64,000 nt of DNA from Hygrophila difformis (Eukaryota > Streptophyta > Magnoliopsida > Lamiales > Acanthaceae). The notes beneath the pieces were generated by a model. It had not been told where the DNA came from. It saw only the letters and a program-made list of their open reading frames with translations, and made no database searches. The stretch spans positions 16,475,086-16,539,085 of the forward strand of contig JAOANR010000010.1 in NCBI GenBank assembly GCA_030278955.1, read 5' to 3'. Shown here piece after piece: positions 46,287 through 56,603 of this stretch (the stretch's first letter is position 1; the number at the start of each line of letters is the position of its first letter). A program made the position numbers and the translations under genes.

Positions 46287-46956
46287 TGTGAATGGATATA
46301 AATTATATCCATCCGGTCACCCTCATATATATAGGAACTTTGATCATGAAAATATTGTAGACTGGCCGATGTGGGATTCCATATAATATACTCCCTCCGT
46401 CCCACCACACTTGTCCTGTTTGACTTTTTTACACTGTTCATTGTTCAGCTTTGACTCGACTTTATCTCAAGTATATATTTAGAGAAAAATAGTCAAGTTG
46501 GGTCTTGTTAGAATCGTATGATCATGTAGTTTTATAATATATATTTTGCATAATTTTTCATTGAACATGTTTCGAGATATTAACAGTTGAAAAAGTGCAT
46601 TGGATTGTGTGCAAAAGTGAAACAAGACAAGTTAAATGGGACGGATGGAGTATATTATTAATATTTCTTTTTAAGCCTACGTCACATTTATTCTAATAAT
46701 AGCATGGTAAAGCTAATGTTTCTCTCCTTTTTTTAAAAATAAGAAAAAATAAAAAGAAGGCTACGTGTATATATATATATCTCCCCTTATTAACTTATAA
46801 TTATTATTACTATCCCTTTATCAAAACTTAATAAATTTTAATAAATATATACTAACCTCATGACTAAAAATAATTTCCCCAAAAAAAATAGTGAGAATAT
46901 AATCCCATAAAAACAATGATTTTGGGTATAGTATAATAAAAATTCGAGGTGTTACA
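46287..46956 (-). repeat. 5' LTR of the 29468-46956 element, second piece
   Basis: It continues the LTR after the chromovirus. It carries the TATA-like site (46325-46333, minus) and the MITE at 46391-46650, and ends CGAGGTGTTACA at 46956 against the TGATT duplication. Confidence 0.9.
46391..46650. mobile_element. Stowaway-type MITE
   Basis: 260 bp with terminal inverted repeats CTCCCTCCGTCCC / GGGACGGATGGAG and TA target duplication (46389-46390 and 46651-46652). These termini are the hallmark of plant Stowaway (Tc1/mariner) MITEs. It is absent from the sister LTR at about 31115, so it inserted after the retroelement. Confidence 0.92.
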
Positions 46957-47265
46957 TGATTGCTGATGGGCCGACCGGGCCTCCAGGTTTGTGGGCCGGT
47001 TGATAGCAAAATCAAATCTTGGCCCAATACTCCATTTATTTATCCCTTGGGCCAATTGGATTGGGCTTGCATTAATTTCTCTTGCATTAATTAGATTAAG
47101 CCCAACAAGTTTGGTCCACTTTTTTTTTTTATGCTCGTCGCCGTTGTCGTTGACCGGCAGAATTCCGACGACTTTCCGACGGTGCTTCGGCGACAATCCG
47201 ATGATATTACGGCGACCCATATTTGATCCGGATTCATAATTGGGTTGGTCCGGACGGCTACGACA

Positions 47266-47301
47266 TCCTCTCCTCCTTGAAAAACTTTGGACTCCAAAGT
47301 T
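47266..47301 (-). promoter_or_regulatory. PPT with upstream hairpin of the gag-bearing element
   Basis: On the minus strand: the hairpin AACTTTGG-AGT-CCAAAGTT (47283-47301), then the purine tract AAGGAGGAGAGGA, then the LTR start TGTCGTAG. The layout is the same as in the Tekay-like elements although the sequence differs. Confidence 0.75.
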
Positions 47302-47753
47302 GGTAGAGGAATCATTGTAGTAGAGTTGACAACATTTTTAAGGCCTGCACAAACCGAAAATCCATAAGTTTTGCAATTTTGTATCATTTCCGTAAAACAA
47401 AATCTATCAATAAAATCATTAGAAATGCGAACCAAAATCAATATATTCTTCTGATCCTGCTTTCAGTTTGAATTCCAGACTGACGCCTTTCTTGGCTTGT
47501 GACTTCTATTTCCTGCAAAAATAATGACAATTATCAGATAAATTGATTTTGTCAAAATTTGGAACAATCTCACCTGATTTACTCTGAAATGTGTCATCTT
47601 GATTTTTATCAGTACCTGCAAAAATATTATCCAAATCAGATGCAGTGTCATCATAAAATGTAGAGAAATTAAATTCAGAAAAAGCATGACACAACATGTC
47701 ATTAGCAGATCCTGGGATAATTAATGAGCAGTGCTTTGTCGGGCGGGCTCGAC

Positions 47754-48711
47754 TTATTTCTTTTTGGCCTTTGACATTTTCTTATGCTCTTTCAATTTTG
47801 ATCTATGCCTTTCTTTTTCAATTTGTATATTCTCTGACAGCTTGGCGCAATCTAATTGGACAATGTTTCGTGACAATGATTTAATCATGTATTTTCTGTC
47901 ATCATGGGAGAACATGATCATGTTGGCTCTTCCCTGATAAATTGCAACTTTGTCAAATAGCCATAGGCTACATGACACGTGTTTATTGGAATGACATCAC
48001 AAAGAATTTCTTCACAGTAAGTGCCAATGCAAATTGGAATCTTCGCGCGTTTGGTGACTTTTGACCTTCCACTACTGTTTACCTACTGTAAACCATACGG
48101 GTTTGGATGGTCCTCTGTCGCTAACTGTAGCTTGCAAAGAACATAGATATTGACAAAATTAGCAGAACTTCCACTGTCAACAATTAAAGTTGCTAAATTA
48201 TCGAGAATTTCACAATGACAATGAAAGAGATTCTCCCTTTGTTCGAGTTCTGTTGACATGGGCTCATTCTCCGTTTGTATGGGAACTACCATGGGAGTGA
48301 TCACTAAGGATGGGTGGTTTTGACGACGCGCTGCTTTCCCATAGTCTCGTGCGCTTTCAATAGTTATGATGCTCTTCCATGGGAAGTTCAGTACTTCTTC
48401 ATCGATGGGAGGATTAAGTGGATGACCGTATAGACCTATCCTGCCCATATCCCAAGTAGGATTCGAGTTGGTCTGCTCGGACCAGTTTGCTGATCGCCTC
48501 ACAACTATTTGCATTTCTTCATCAATGACTATGGCTGCAGTCGCCAGCCGTTAGAGGTTTCCGTTCCTCGTCGGGCCCAACCTTTTGCGTATGTCTTTCC
48601 TTAATCCGAATAAGAAAAGTATTCTCAATTGACCCTCGGTTTCCCTAACGTGAACTTTCTCCTTCGGGTATAAGAGCTCCATGTAGAATTCACGTACTAT
48701 TCTAGTACCCT
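47754..48711 (-). pseudogene. gag C-terminus, aspartic protease and pre-RT linker of the gag-bearing element
   Basis: From 48711 leftwards on the minus strand: the end of the capsid-like Gag domain (REFYMELLYPKEKV, then ETEGQLRILFLFGLRKDIRK), an in-frame stop near 48555, and then an open 143-aa stretch (48083-48514). That stretch contains the retropepsin motif LIVDSGSSANFV, with the catalytic D-S-G. Further left (47990-47870) is SLWLFDKVAIYQGRANMIMF, the linker usual between protease and reverse transcriptase in plant Gypsy elements. RT, RNase H and integrase are absent: the rest (47266-47750) is non-coding. The element is a deletion derivative and would need proteins in trans. Confidence 0.75.
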
Positions 48712-49013
48712 TGTAATACCCCGAAAATTAGCTGTGTTGATAGTATTTTATTTCTTACGAAAAATAAATTGAATTGGAAAATAAATTAATATTTTCTAAG
48801 ATAGAGATTGGTTGGGAAGAAATGAATTATTTTCCAATTAGTTGATTTGAGAAGTATATTTATTAAAGTAAGATATCAAATAAAGAAATGCTTGACAATA
48901 ATATTAGTTCGGTATTATTTTATAACAATCTTATATTAAGTATAGTTAAATTATGACTAATATAAATTATCAGTAATCCATTAGTAGTAATATTGGACTT
49001 ATAGTCCATGAAT

Positions 49014-50223
49014 TATACATTCAAACATCATTACCTATAAATAATTTTTACTGTAATAAATACTTACATGGTGCAATGAGCTAAGTCATCTCAAATAAAA
49101 TGGTATTACAGACAATAAAATAATAATAATAATAATAATATTAAAATAAAATAATTAATAGCAGATTGGCATAAAACGTGAGTGAAGTCACGTATATAAG
49201 TTCTTGCATGAAAGGAGAATAAACAGTACATGAAATCAAGTAAGTAATTACAAAGAAAGAAATAATAATATAAAAAAAAAAAAGAAAAGAATAATGTAGA
49301 GGAAGGCATTGACGAAAAAAAAATAGGAATAGTAGAATATAATAACACTAGTTTAGAAATTTAGAAAGCAAGACATGATAATGATTAAAAATATATATAT
49401 TACACATGAAGATCATCCAATTGATAAACATAAATCACGTATGAAGCTGGACATATGAAATACGTGTTCTTGCTTGACAATCCATGCAAATACGTGGAAG
49501 GTTATGGAAATCACACTGAGGACGAGCTACATCTTAGCTAGGATGAATCAGCATAGCTATTAAGAATAAAAGAATTCATGTACGTACCCCTCAACCCCTA
49601 TAAATACCGCTCCGCATTCAAATGCCATAAGCCAGGCAGTAACAATTCTCATACACGAAAAAGGAGAGAGTGTTAGAGAGAAAAGGAAGTTAGTGTTGGA
49701 GAGAGAGTAAGGAGGAGGGAGTGCTGTAGATTTGGTAGCTAACTACGGAAGAAGTTGTAAGTAAATTTTTATTCTACGGGCTTTGTCGTAGGATTAAATT
49801 TTTGCATGTCTAAATACCTTCGTGTTTTAATAATGTTAGGGTTTATTCATGCAAATTATTTATGCAGAGGTATTGCCCGATTATGTGTTTAAATTAATTT
49901 TGGGGCTAGGCCATGCATGTGAAAAATTAAATTTCAGTGTATGGCATGTAAATTATTGAATTATTATTATGCGAGATATACCCCAGAGGTGGATATCTTC
50001 GTGAGATATTTCGTGGGTTATCCAAGGGATTCCCATGAACAGGATTGTGTTTGACCAAGGGTCTCACAATCATTTTCTAGATCGCAAGGTAGGGCCATCC
50101 TTGTGTACTCACTTTGACTCCGGTCATTATGAGGGCATGCTAGGTCCTATGAGATACCCCGGGTGTAGGCATCATAGTTGAGCTATATGTGGATTGAATT
50201 ATTGCAACTGTTTTGACATGCCA
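49014..50223 (+). repeat. Left arm of the palindrome
   Basis: It matches 50258-51490 in reverse complement, including a promoter-like TATA box, a CT/GA-rich transcribed leader (49650-49740) and a GC-richer structured block (49980-50190). Small differences are visible, such as a longer ATT run in the right arm and CTTTGACT/AGTCAAAG context changes near 50110 and 50365. Confidence 0.9.
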
Positions 50224-50257
50224 TTTACTGTTGAGTCGTAGTTAATTATTTTTGTCC

Positions 50258-51336
50258 TGGCATGTCAAAACAGTTGCAATAATTCAATCCACATGTAGCT
50301 CAACTATGATGCCTACACCCGGGGTATCTCATAGGACCTAGCATGCCCTCATAATGACCGGAGTCAAAGTATGCGTACACAAGGATGGCCCTACCTTGCG
50401 ATCTAGAAAATGATTGTGAGACCCTTGGTCAAACACAATCCTGTTCATGGGAATCCCTTGGATAACCCACGAAATATCTCACGAAGATATCCACCTCTGG
50501 GGTATATCTCGCATAATAACAATTCAATAATTTACATGCCATACATTGAAATTTAATTTTTCACATGCATGGCCTAGCCCCAAAATTAATTTAAACACAT
50601 AATCGGGCAATACCTCTGCATAAATAATTTGCATGAATAAACCCTAATATTATTAAAACACGAAAGTATTTAGACATGCAAAAATTTAATCCTACGACAA
50701 AGCCCGTAGAATAAAAATTTACTTACAACTTCTTCCGTAGTTAGCTACCAAATCTACAGCACTCCCTCCTCCTTACTCTCTCTCCAACACTAACTTCCTT
50801 TTCTCTCTAACACTCTCTCCTTTTTCGTGTATGAGAATTGTTACTGCCTGGCTTATGGCATTTGAATGCGGAGCGGTATTTATAGGGGTTGAGGGGTACG
50901 TACATGAATTCTTTTATTCTTAATAGCTATGCTGATTCATCCTAGCTAAGATGTAGCTCGTCCTCACTGTGATTTCCATAACCTTCCACGTATTTGCATG
51001 GATTGTCAAGCAAGAACACGTATTTCATATGTCCAGCTTCATACGTGATTTATGTTTATCAATTGGATGATCTTCATGTGTAATACATATATTTTTAATC
51101 ATTATGATGTCTTGCTTTCTAAATTTCTAAACTAGTGTTATTATATTCTACTATTCCTATTTTTTTTTCGTCAATGCCTTCCTCTACATTATTCTTTTCT
51201 CTTTTTTTTTATATTATTATTTCTTTCTTTGTAATTACTTACTTGATTTCATGTACTGTTTTATTCTCCTTTCATGCAAGAACTTATATACGTGACTTCA
51301 CTCACGTTTTATGCCAATCTGCTATTAATTATTTTA

Positions 51337-51385
<49 letters not shown>

Positions 51386-51490
51386 TTATTGTCTGTAATA
51401 CTATTTTATTTGAGATGACTTAGCTCATTGCACCATGTAAGTATTTATTATAGTAAAAATTATTTATAGGTAATGATGTTTGAATGTATA
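50258..51490 (-). repeat. Right arm of the palindrome
   Basis: Inverted copy of 49014-50223. The 34-nt centre (50224-50257) is unpaired apart from a short TTAATTA-like core. Confidence 0.9.
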
Positions 51491-52178
51491 GGTAATACCC
51501 CGAAAATTAGCTGTGTTGATAGTATTTTATTTCTTATGAAAAATAAATTGAATTGGAAAATAAATTAATATTTTCCAAGATAGAGATTGGTTGGGAAGAA
51601 ATGAATTATTTTCCAATTAGTTGATTTGAGAAGTATATTTATTAAAGTAAGATATCAAATAAAGAAATGCTTGACAATAATATTAGTTCGGTATTATTTT
51701 ATAACAATCTTATATTAAGTATAGTTAAATTATGACTAATATAAATTATCAGTAATCCATTAGTAGTAATATTGGACTTATAGTCCATGAATGGATAAAA
51801 ATTTATTTACTCAGCCGGTGTGCTGATAAATGTTACTTACTCACTTTTCCAGGATTTGATATTTGTGAAGCCCATTAGCATCACGGGCACGGGCCGGGGA
51901 GCAATATCGTTTTTACAGTGGTTATTTTAATTTATGTTTTTCTTTCAGTAAAATTGTCGTTTTAATAGTTGGTCGTAGTCATTGTAATTTTAAACTCTGA
52001 TATTTTGCTAAATTAAATATATTTTGAAATTTAGTTAACAATTTAAATAATGTTTGTAATTATTTTAAATAGCCTTAGCACTTTTAATTAAGTTAGCCAA
52101 GGCAAGGCCAAGGCGAGCTTAATTGGAAGTGTGGCGGTAACAACCCCGCTTTCCTATTGGTAACTTCCGCTGTGATTT

Positions 52179-53309
52179 TTAAGATTGGAAAACGGGGGTG
52201 TTACAACCCTGCATCGGATATTCCTGTCGACTGACTTCTGGTTGGCCATTATTTAGTACTGCCCTAGACAATGATGGCTCAGATTTATCGGACCATGGTG
52301 GCGGTTCCGGATCCAGATGATTGTGAGGTCTCCTCTTTCGCTTCAGACTAAATTCTTCTTTCAAAATATCTTCAAGCTCTGCATCTAGCTTGTACCGCAG
52401 TCTTTGATCGATAGTATCCATGACTTGCTCATAAATATGTTGCGGATCCACAAGCCTGTGGTCTACCTCATCTGCAATTAAAAACTATTTTTGGCAGTGA
52501 GTTTATCAGATAAGACATCATCTTCAGATTTAAATAATGTAGTTAATTCTTTCCTAAATTGAGCAATTAATTTCGACATTTCTGAAGAACAACTGGCCAT
52601 CAAATCAACACTCGTGATTTCTTCATTGCGATCGACTATCTGCTTTTCTAGTCTTTCACCCAACTGATCTATCTCATACTCTAGCTTTCCATTAATCTGT
52701 CCTGCTATCTTCTCAATGTGGTCTTCCACTGTAGCATATAATTTCTTCTCAGCTTGATTGAAAAGATGCATAAACCTTTCTGTTATTCTTTGACCATGCG
52801 AGCGGCAAAGTCTTTTGCAGATTTCTGAAGGAATGATGCAGTTGCATCCAAATTAAGCTCAGCTTCAGTGGTGGAGATGATGATGTGCTCTTGCAGTTCG
52901 TCGGTTTGCCGGGCCAATTCCTCAGCAAGGAATTCGAATTTTCCATTCAGCTTGGCAAAATCCCAATATGGTGATCCACTTGCACATTCAAAGCCCTTTT
53001 AAAATCAGTGGCAAGTTGATCCATTTTTCCTTCGAAGTCATCAGTAACTTCGCCAATTTTTTGATCAACATTTTGCACTAAGACTTCGGCCATTTTGTTC
53101 CCAGCAGTGACAATCTTGTGCAGCTTTCCATGCAGCTCTGACGAGAGACTGACATTTTCCCTTTCAATTTTGTGGTTCACCTTCTTGAATTCATGATTCA
53201 TCTCCACTTTCATTTCCTTCACTTCGTCACTGAGACGATCAACTTCGGTGCATAACGCTCGCAATATGGATGTCAATTCAGATATTCCTTCATTGCTACT
53301 ACCTGCCAT
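52179..53309 (-). pseudogene. gag N-terminal region (coiled coil) of the minus-strand Gypsy element
   Basis: It starts at 53309 with MAGSSNEGISELTSIL. The product is a long heptad-rich coiled coil (DRLSDEVKEMKVEMNHEFKK, then KMDQLATDFKRALNVQVD), then in shifted frames FEFLAEELARQTDEL and YEIDQLGERLEKQIVD, then DPQHIYEQVMDTIDQRLRYK. Frameshifts lie near 52950 and 52760 and a stop near 52770. The last frame runs to 52206 and continues exactly at 48711 once the palindromic insertion is removed (QEYPMQG joins TRIVREFY). A coiled-coil N-terminal extension would be an assembly region. I see no zinc knuckle. Confidence 0.65.
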
Positions 53310-53408
53310 TTCAAAAAGAAAAAACTATATATATATATATAAAGTTAGAAAATAAAATAAAATAAAATAAAATATTTTTGGTGATCTCCTATCTTTTCTT
53401 TTTCTTTC

Positions 53409-54430
53409 CTCACTTTTTTTTTTTGAGAAAAAAGGTATTTATTGCCATAAATTAAAGGACCAAAACCTGGTCATGAAATACAGTGCCTTAACTACATTTA
53501 TTACAGCATCAAATTAAGCCACACTTGAAAACAACAAACAGCTAATGCGGGCATCAGTCACAGACATTTTCGACTTGTTCATGTGAACCCCTCGAGCAAG
53601 ACCCCTCCAGCAAACCAAAATTGAGGGTACTCCACTCCAGTAGACCACTCCAGCAGAACCTAAGAGACTCACAGAACCTCATCGATCAAAATTAAATCCA
53701 ATTCATACTGGACAGCAGCTCACGACACCATCAATCTACTGCTATATCCGACTCTGAGCTTTACTTCCACCCTCCACAGATTTGTCAAAGCGATCAGTCT
53801 GACACCTCATTTTTCCAAAGTCCTGCACACCCCAAATATGGTATCCTGCAGCAAACAAAATCATCTCCAATCCCCCAACCTCTGCACAAAGCATCATAGC
53901 GGGAAGTTCATTCCAGTTAGCATCGGATCACACCTGCCTATTGCATATTAAAACCACTCTTCTATTAATCCTTCACCCTTGGCACCCCGCCGAGCCCAAA
54001 AATCCGCCATATCATTCCTTTCACGCAAAATGTGAGAAACTCTAATGTCACCTCCAAATCGTAGAATTGCTACAATCGGTCTCAACAGTTTATTGAATCT
54101 CCAAGGTACTTCGGCGGGTTCCTTCAACCATCTAACAACGTTTGAAGAGTCGCATTCGAATATAATTCTAGGGAGTGGAAAACCTTGATCTCGAATAATA
54201 GCCGCACACATTCTATTTACAGCAGTTATTTCTGCTTCATTGGAATCAGTGAATCCAATACTGTCTGACAAAATAAATAGAACCTTTCCTTCTTCATCTC
54301 TAATAACCCCACCCACTCCAGCCTGACCCGGATTGCTTAACAAAGATCAGTCCGTGTTAATTTTCCACCATCCCACAGATGGTCTTTCCCACACCAAAGT
54401 GTTCGACGACTTGAGTTCGAACACAAATCA
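53409..54430 (-). pseudogene. 5'-truncated LINE 3' end with RNase H domain
   Basis: On the minus strand a plant LINE-type RNase H (RVT_3) is open over 53948-54343: GVGGVIRDEEGKVLF, SNEAEITAV, IFECDSSNVV and RERNDMADFWAR, with all four acidic residues of the active site visible (the first in WWKINTD just upstream). An in-frame TGA (54347-54349) follows that first Asp, so it is broken. The 3' UTR (53947-53425) ends in an A-run (11 T on the plus strand, 53414-53424), the expected LINE tail. Truncation is at about 54430. The orientation is opposite to the LINE at 9549-27936, so they are separate insertions. Confidence 0.8.
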
Positions 54431-56091
54431 ATTCTTGAGGTTCATCCAAAGTTGAGTAGGAAGATCGGAAATGAGAAATGGGGGACGCACAATGCAAGAA
54501 ACAAAATGCAATATTCGACTCAATCTAAGGACGCTACTATATGTATGTGATATGCAATGCAAATGATAATTGAGCACAAGTCGATTAGTGCAATTGCTAT
54601 CAACGTTCACAATCCTTCCAAATTGGCTAAGTCCTTGATTGATCCCAAACTTTTCAAAAAAAGTACTGTATCTCAAGTTATATATATGTAAGCTCACTGA
54701 AAATAATACTCGGGAAAAAGTCGTAATACTCAAGTGGCTTATCGGCTAGGTATCACAACTCATGAGAGGAATTCCAATGCCTTTATAATAGGAGGAACTT
54801 CAACTCTTGTTCGTGAACTATGTTCAGAGGAACAATTGTGCCAGTCAGATATCTACTTTATTGTATCGCTAAAAATATATGTGCCCGAAATTCCAAATAT
54901 ATGTTGGTGGCTCACTTTGCACTCAAAAGACTTGAAATATTTTCCCAACAATAAAAAACACTTAAGCCCAATGATTTGGAGGCTGGCAGATTTGGACTCT
55001 TGTCAATTTTGAGGTTTTGAGGGATCCCAACGGTACCAAGGTCAAGGGGGATCAATATGATAGTGACTATGTGTGAGTTAGGGGACAATAAAGCAAAAAG
55101 TGGTACTATTCCTGCTCACACGCGCCCTCACGCGCAGGGTTTTAATGGTGCCGCCAGCTTTTGGGCAATGGGTACAAAAGTGGTCATAACTTTGTCAATA
55201 CTTATCCAAAACACTTGGTTTAAATTGCTATGGATTCAACACTCAAAGGGCTTCAATTTGGTTGAAGATTCATCAAGAAACTCGAAGAACTCAAGAAGTT
55301 ATGAACATTCAAAGTTTGCTGACCAACCAAATGAACTCCAAACGTCTTGAAACCATTTCCAATGGATTCCTAACACCCAAAATTTGTAAGAACATCCCTT
55401 GGATTGATAACAAGTCTTTACCCAAGATGAACAAACACCAAAGTTTCCAGAATGTGAAAATAGCTAGCAATCTAGGCACTTGTCCAACCAAACTTGTGTT
55501 TAATTCAAAATGCTTGGGAAATGATGCTATATCCATACATTGATGTTCAAACAAATGAAAACAAGCTAAAAACATAAAATCACATAATCAAAAAGCAAAA
55601 CATAGGTATTTTTGGATTTTTGGATGAAGAACACCAAGAACATCAAGAATATTCAAATGGCCATAACTTTAGCTTCCGATGTCCGTTTTTTATAAACTTT
55701 ATATGCAAATCTATGTACTAAACAAGAGGAACATGAATATGGGATCATATTTGCAAAACTCTAAACGAGCAATTACTAGAATTTGCAAACAGTGGACAAC
55801 AAAAACATTTTTAAGGTTTTCAAAGAGTTTTTGGTGGAAGATGGTGGACTTGGAAAAATTTGGGCAACATAACCCCTCAATATGGATGATATAATTACCA
55901 AATGGAATATGTTTCCAAATGGACGATTTTATTCATAAAGTTCTTTAAAATGTTGTTCTTAAGTTTCTAATCTTGTAATTAATTAATTTATCATAGTTCT
56001 TAAAATATCTATTATTTTTATTTTTACTTTTTTTAATCATTATTTTGTTGTATTTAGTTATTTACAAATTTTGCATTCATTAATTCATTTG

Positions 56092-56152
<61 letters not shown>

Positions 56153-56520
56153 TTCCAAATAGATTATTAAAATTTGTTCATGATTATATATTTTTAAAGG
56201 TACTATTTTTAAAGTAAATTTAATTCGATTTTTTAATATAATTACATAATATAAACACAATCTCATAAGATGTTAGATTCATATCTAATCACATAATTTT
56301 ATAATATTAAAATTTTATAATTTTTTTTTATAAATTTTAATATATAACTCTTTAAAAATATAAATATTGACATTGTTTCAAGGAATATTAATTTAATTTA
56401 ATTTATTTTCGAAATAAGGCGAGAAAAATATTAATTTTTTTCTTTTGATTACCAAGGAGTACTATTTTTATTTATTTATTTTTGCTTTCAATAGATAGCC
56501 CATAGGCCATAACCCAAAAC
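54431..56520. other. AT-rich intergenic DNA, no gene seen
   Basis: No open frame here has a recognisable domain. 55020-55900 has the texture of a degraded LTR leader (repeated CATAACTTT-, AACTCCAAA- and GGCCATAACTTT-like phrases, a GCGCCCTCACGCGCAGG GC patch at 55123-55140), but I cannot place it in a family. 55900-56500 is very AT-rich. Confidence 0.5.
56091..56152. repeat. (ATT)n microsatellite
   Basis: About 20 TTA/ATT units upstream of the NSN1-like gene. A minus-strand open frame over it is only a poly-Asn translation. Confidence 0.95.
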
Positions 56521-56529
56521 CTAACGGTT

Positions 56530-56537
56530 AAACCCTA
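56530..56537 (+). promoter_or_regulatory. telo-box in the NSN1 promoter or 5' UTR
   Basis: AAACCCTA, 66 bp upstream of the ATG. Telo-boxes are common in promoters of plant ribosome-biogenesis genes, which fits the downstream gene. A GCCCATAGGCC sequence at about 56500-56510 resembles a site II element. Confidence 0.45.
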
Positions 56538-56603
56538 CTACTTTCTCCCCTTCCCGCAGTCTTCCGTTTTGCAGAAATCAGCTGCTGTGCCCTACAACAC
56601 AAA

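Larger units (their letters stand above)
29468..46956 (-). mobile_element. Non-autonomous Gypsy element (minus) hosting the chromovirus
   Basis: It is flanked by TGATT on both sides (29463-29467 and 46957-46961). The LTRs are 29468-31425 and 33473-46956, the latter interrupted by the chromovirus (35106-46286 including TSD copy) and a MITE. The internal region is about 2 kb (31426-33472). A tRNA-iMet-type PBS (minus TGGTATCAGAGC) lies at 33458-33469. It retains only a broken tail of pol. Confidence 0.9.
27937..47265 (-). repeat. 3' LTR of a minus-strand Gypsy element, split by a 17.5-kb insertion
   Basis: On the minus strand it starts TGTCGTAGCCG (47265), directly after a PPT, runs to 46962, resumes at 29467 and ends ...GAGTCTACA at 27937. 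A TATA-like site lies at 28232-28241 (minus). The region 28640-29467 is GC-rich with long minus-strand open frames (up to 257 aa) rich in P, S, H and R. I see no domain, and they lie in the LTR, so I do not call genes. 27937-28640 and 46962-47265 hold nothing else. The left boundary is inferred from loss of LINE homology plus the TG/CA rule; no matching TSD was found to confirm it. Confidence 0.65.
48712..52205 (+). mobile_element. LTR-type insertion containing a giant palindrome
   Basis: It has TG...CA ends (TGTAATACCCCG / GGGGGTGTTACA) and TSD ACCCT (48707-48711 and 52206-52210), inserted in the gag of the minus-strand element. Order: A (48712-49013), arm B (49014-50223), 34-nt spacer, inverted arm B' (50258-51490), a second direct copy of A lacking only its first base or two (51492-51792), then an LTR-like end C (51793-52205). 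A plus-strand TATA box (CCTATAAATACC, 49598-49606) lies in B and its mirror image lies in B' (about 50878-50886, minus). ATT/TAA microsatellites lie near the outer ends of the arms. No protein is encoded; the open frames at 49106-49348 and 51135-51398 are mirror copies over simple repeats. Confidence 0.9.

Noticed and set aside
53948..54343. Host RNase H gene
   Set aside because: Flanked by LINE 3' UTR and an A-tail, interrupted by TGA at 54347-54349 and lacking introns or a start; it is a LINE remnant.
56054..56266. Asparagine-rich 70-aa minus-strand ORF
   Set aside because: Translation of the ATT microsatellite.
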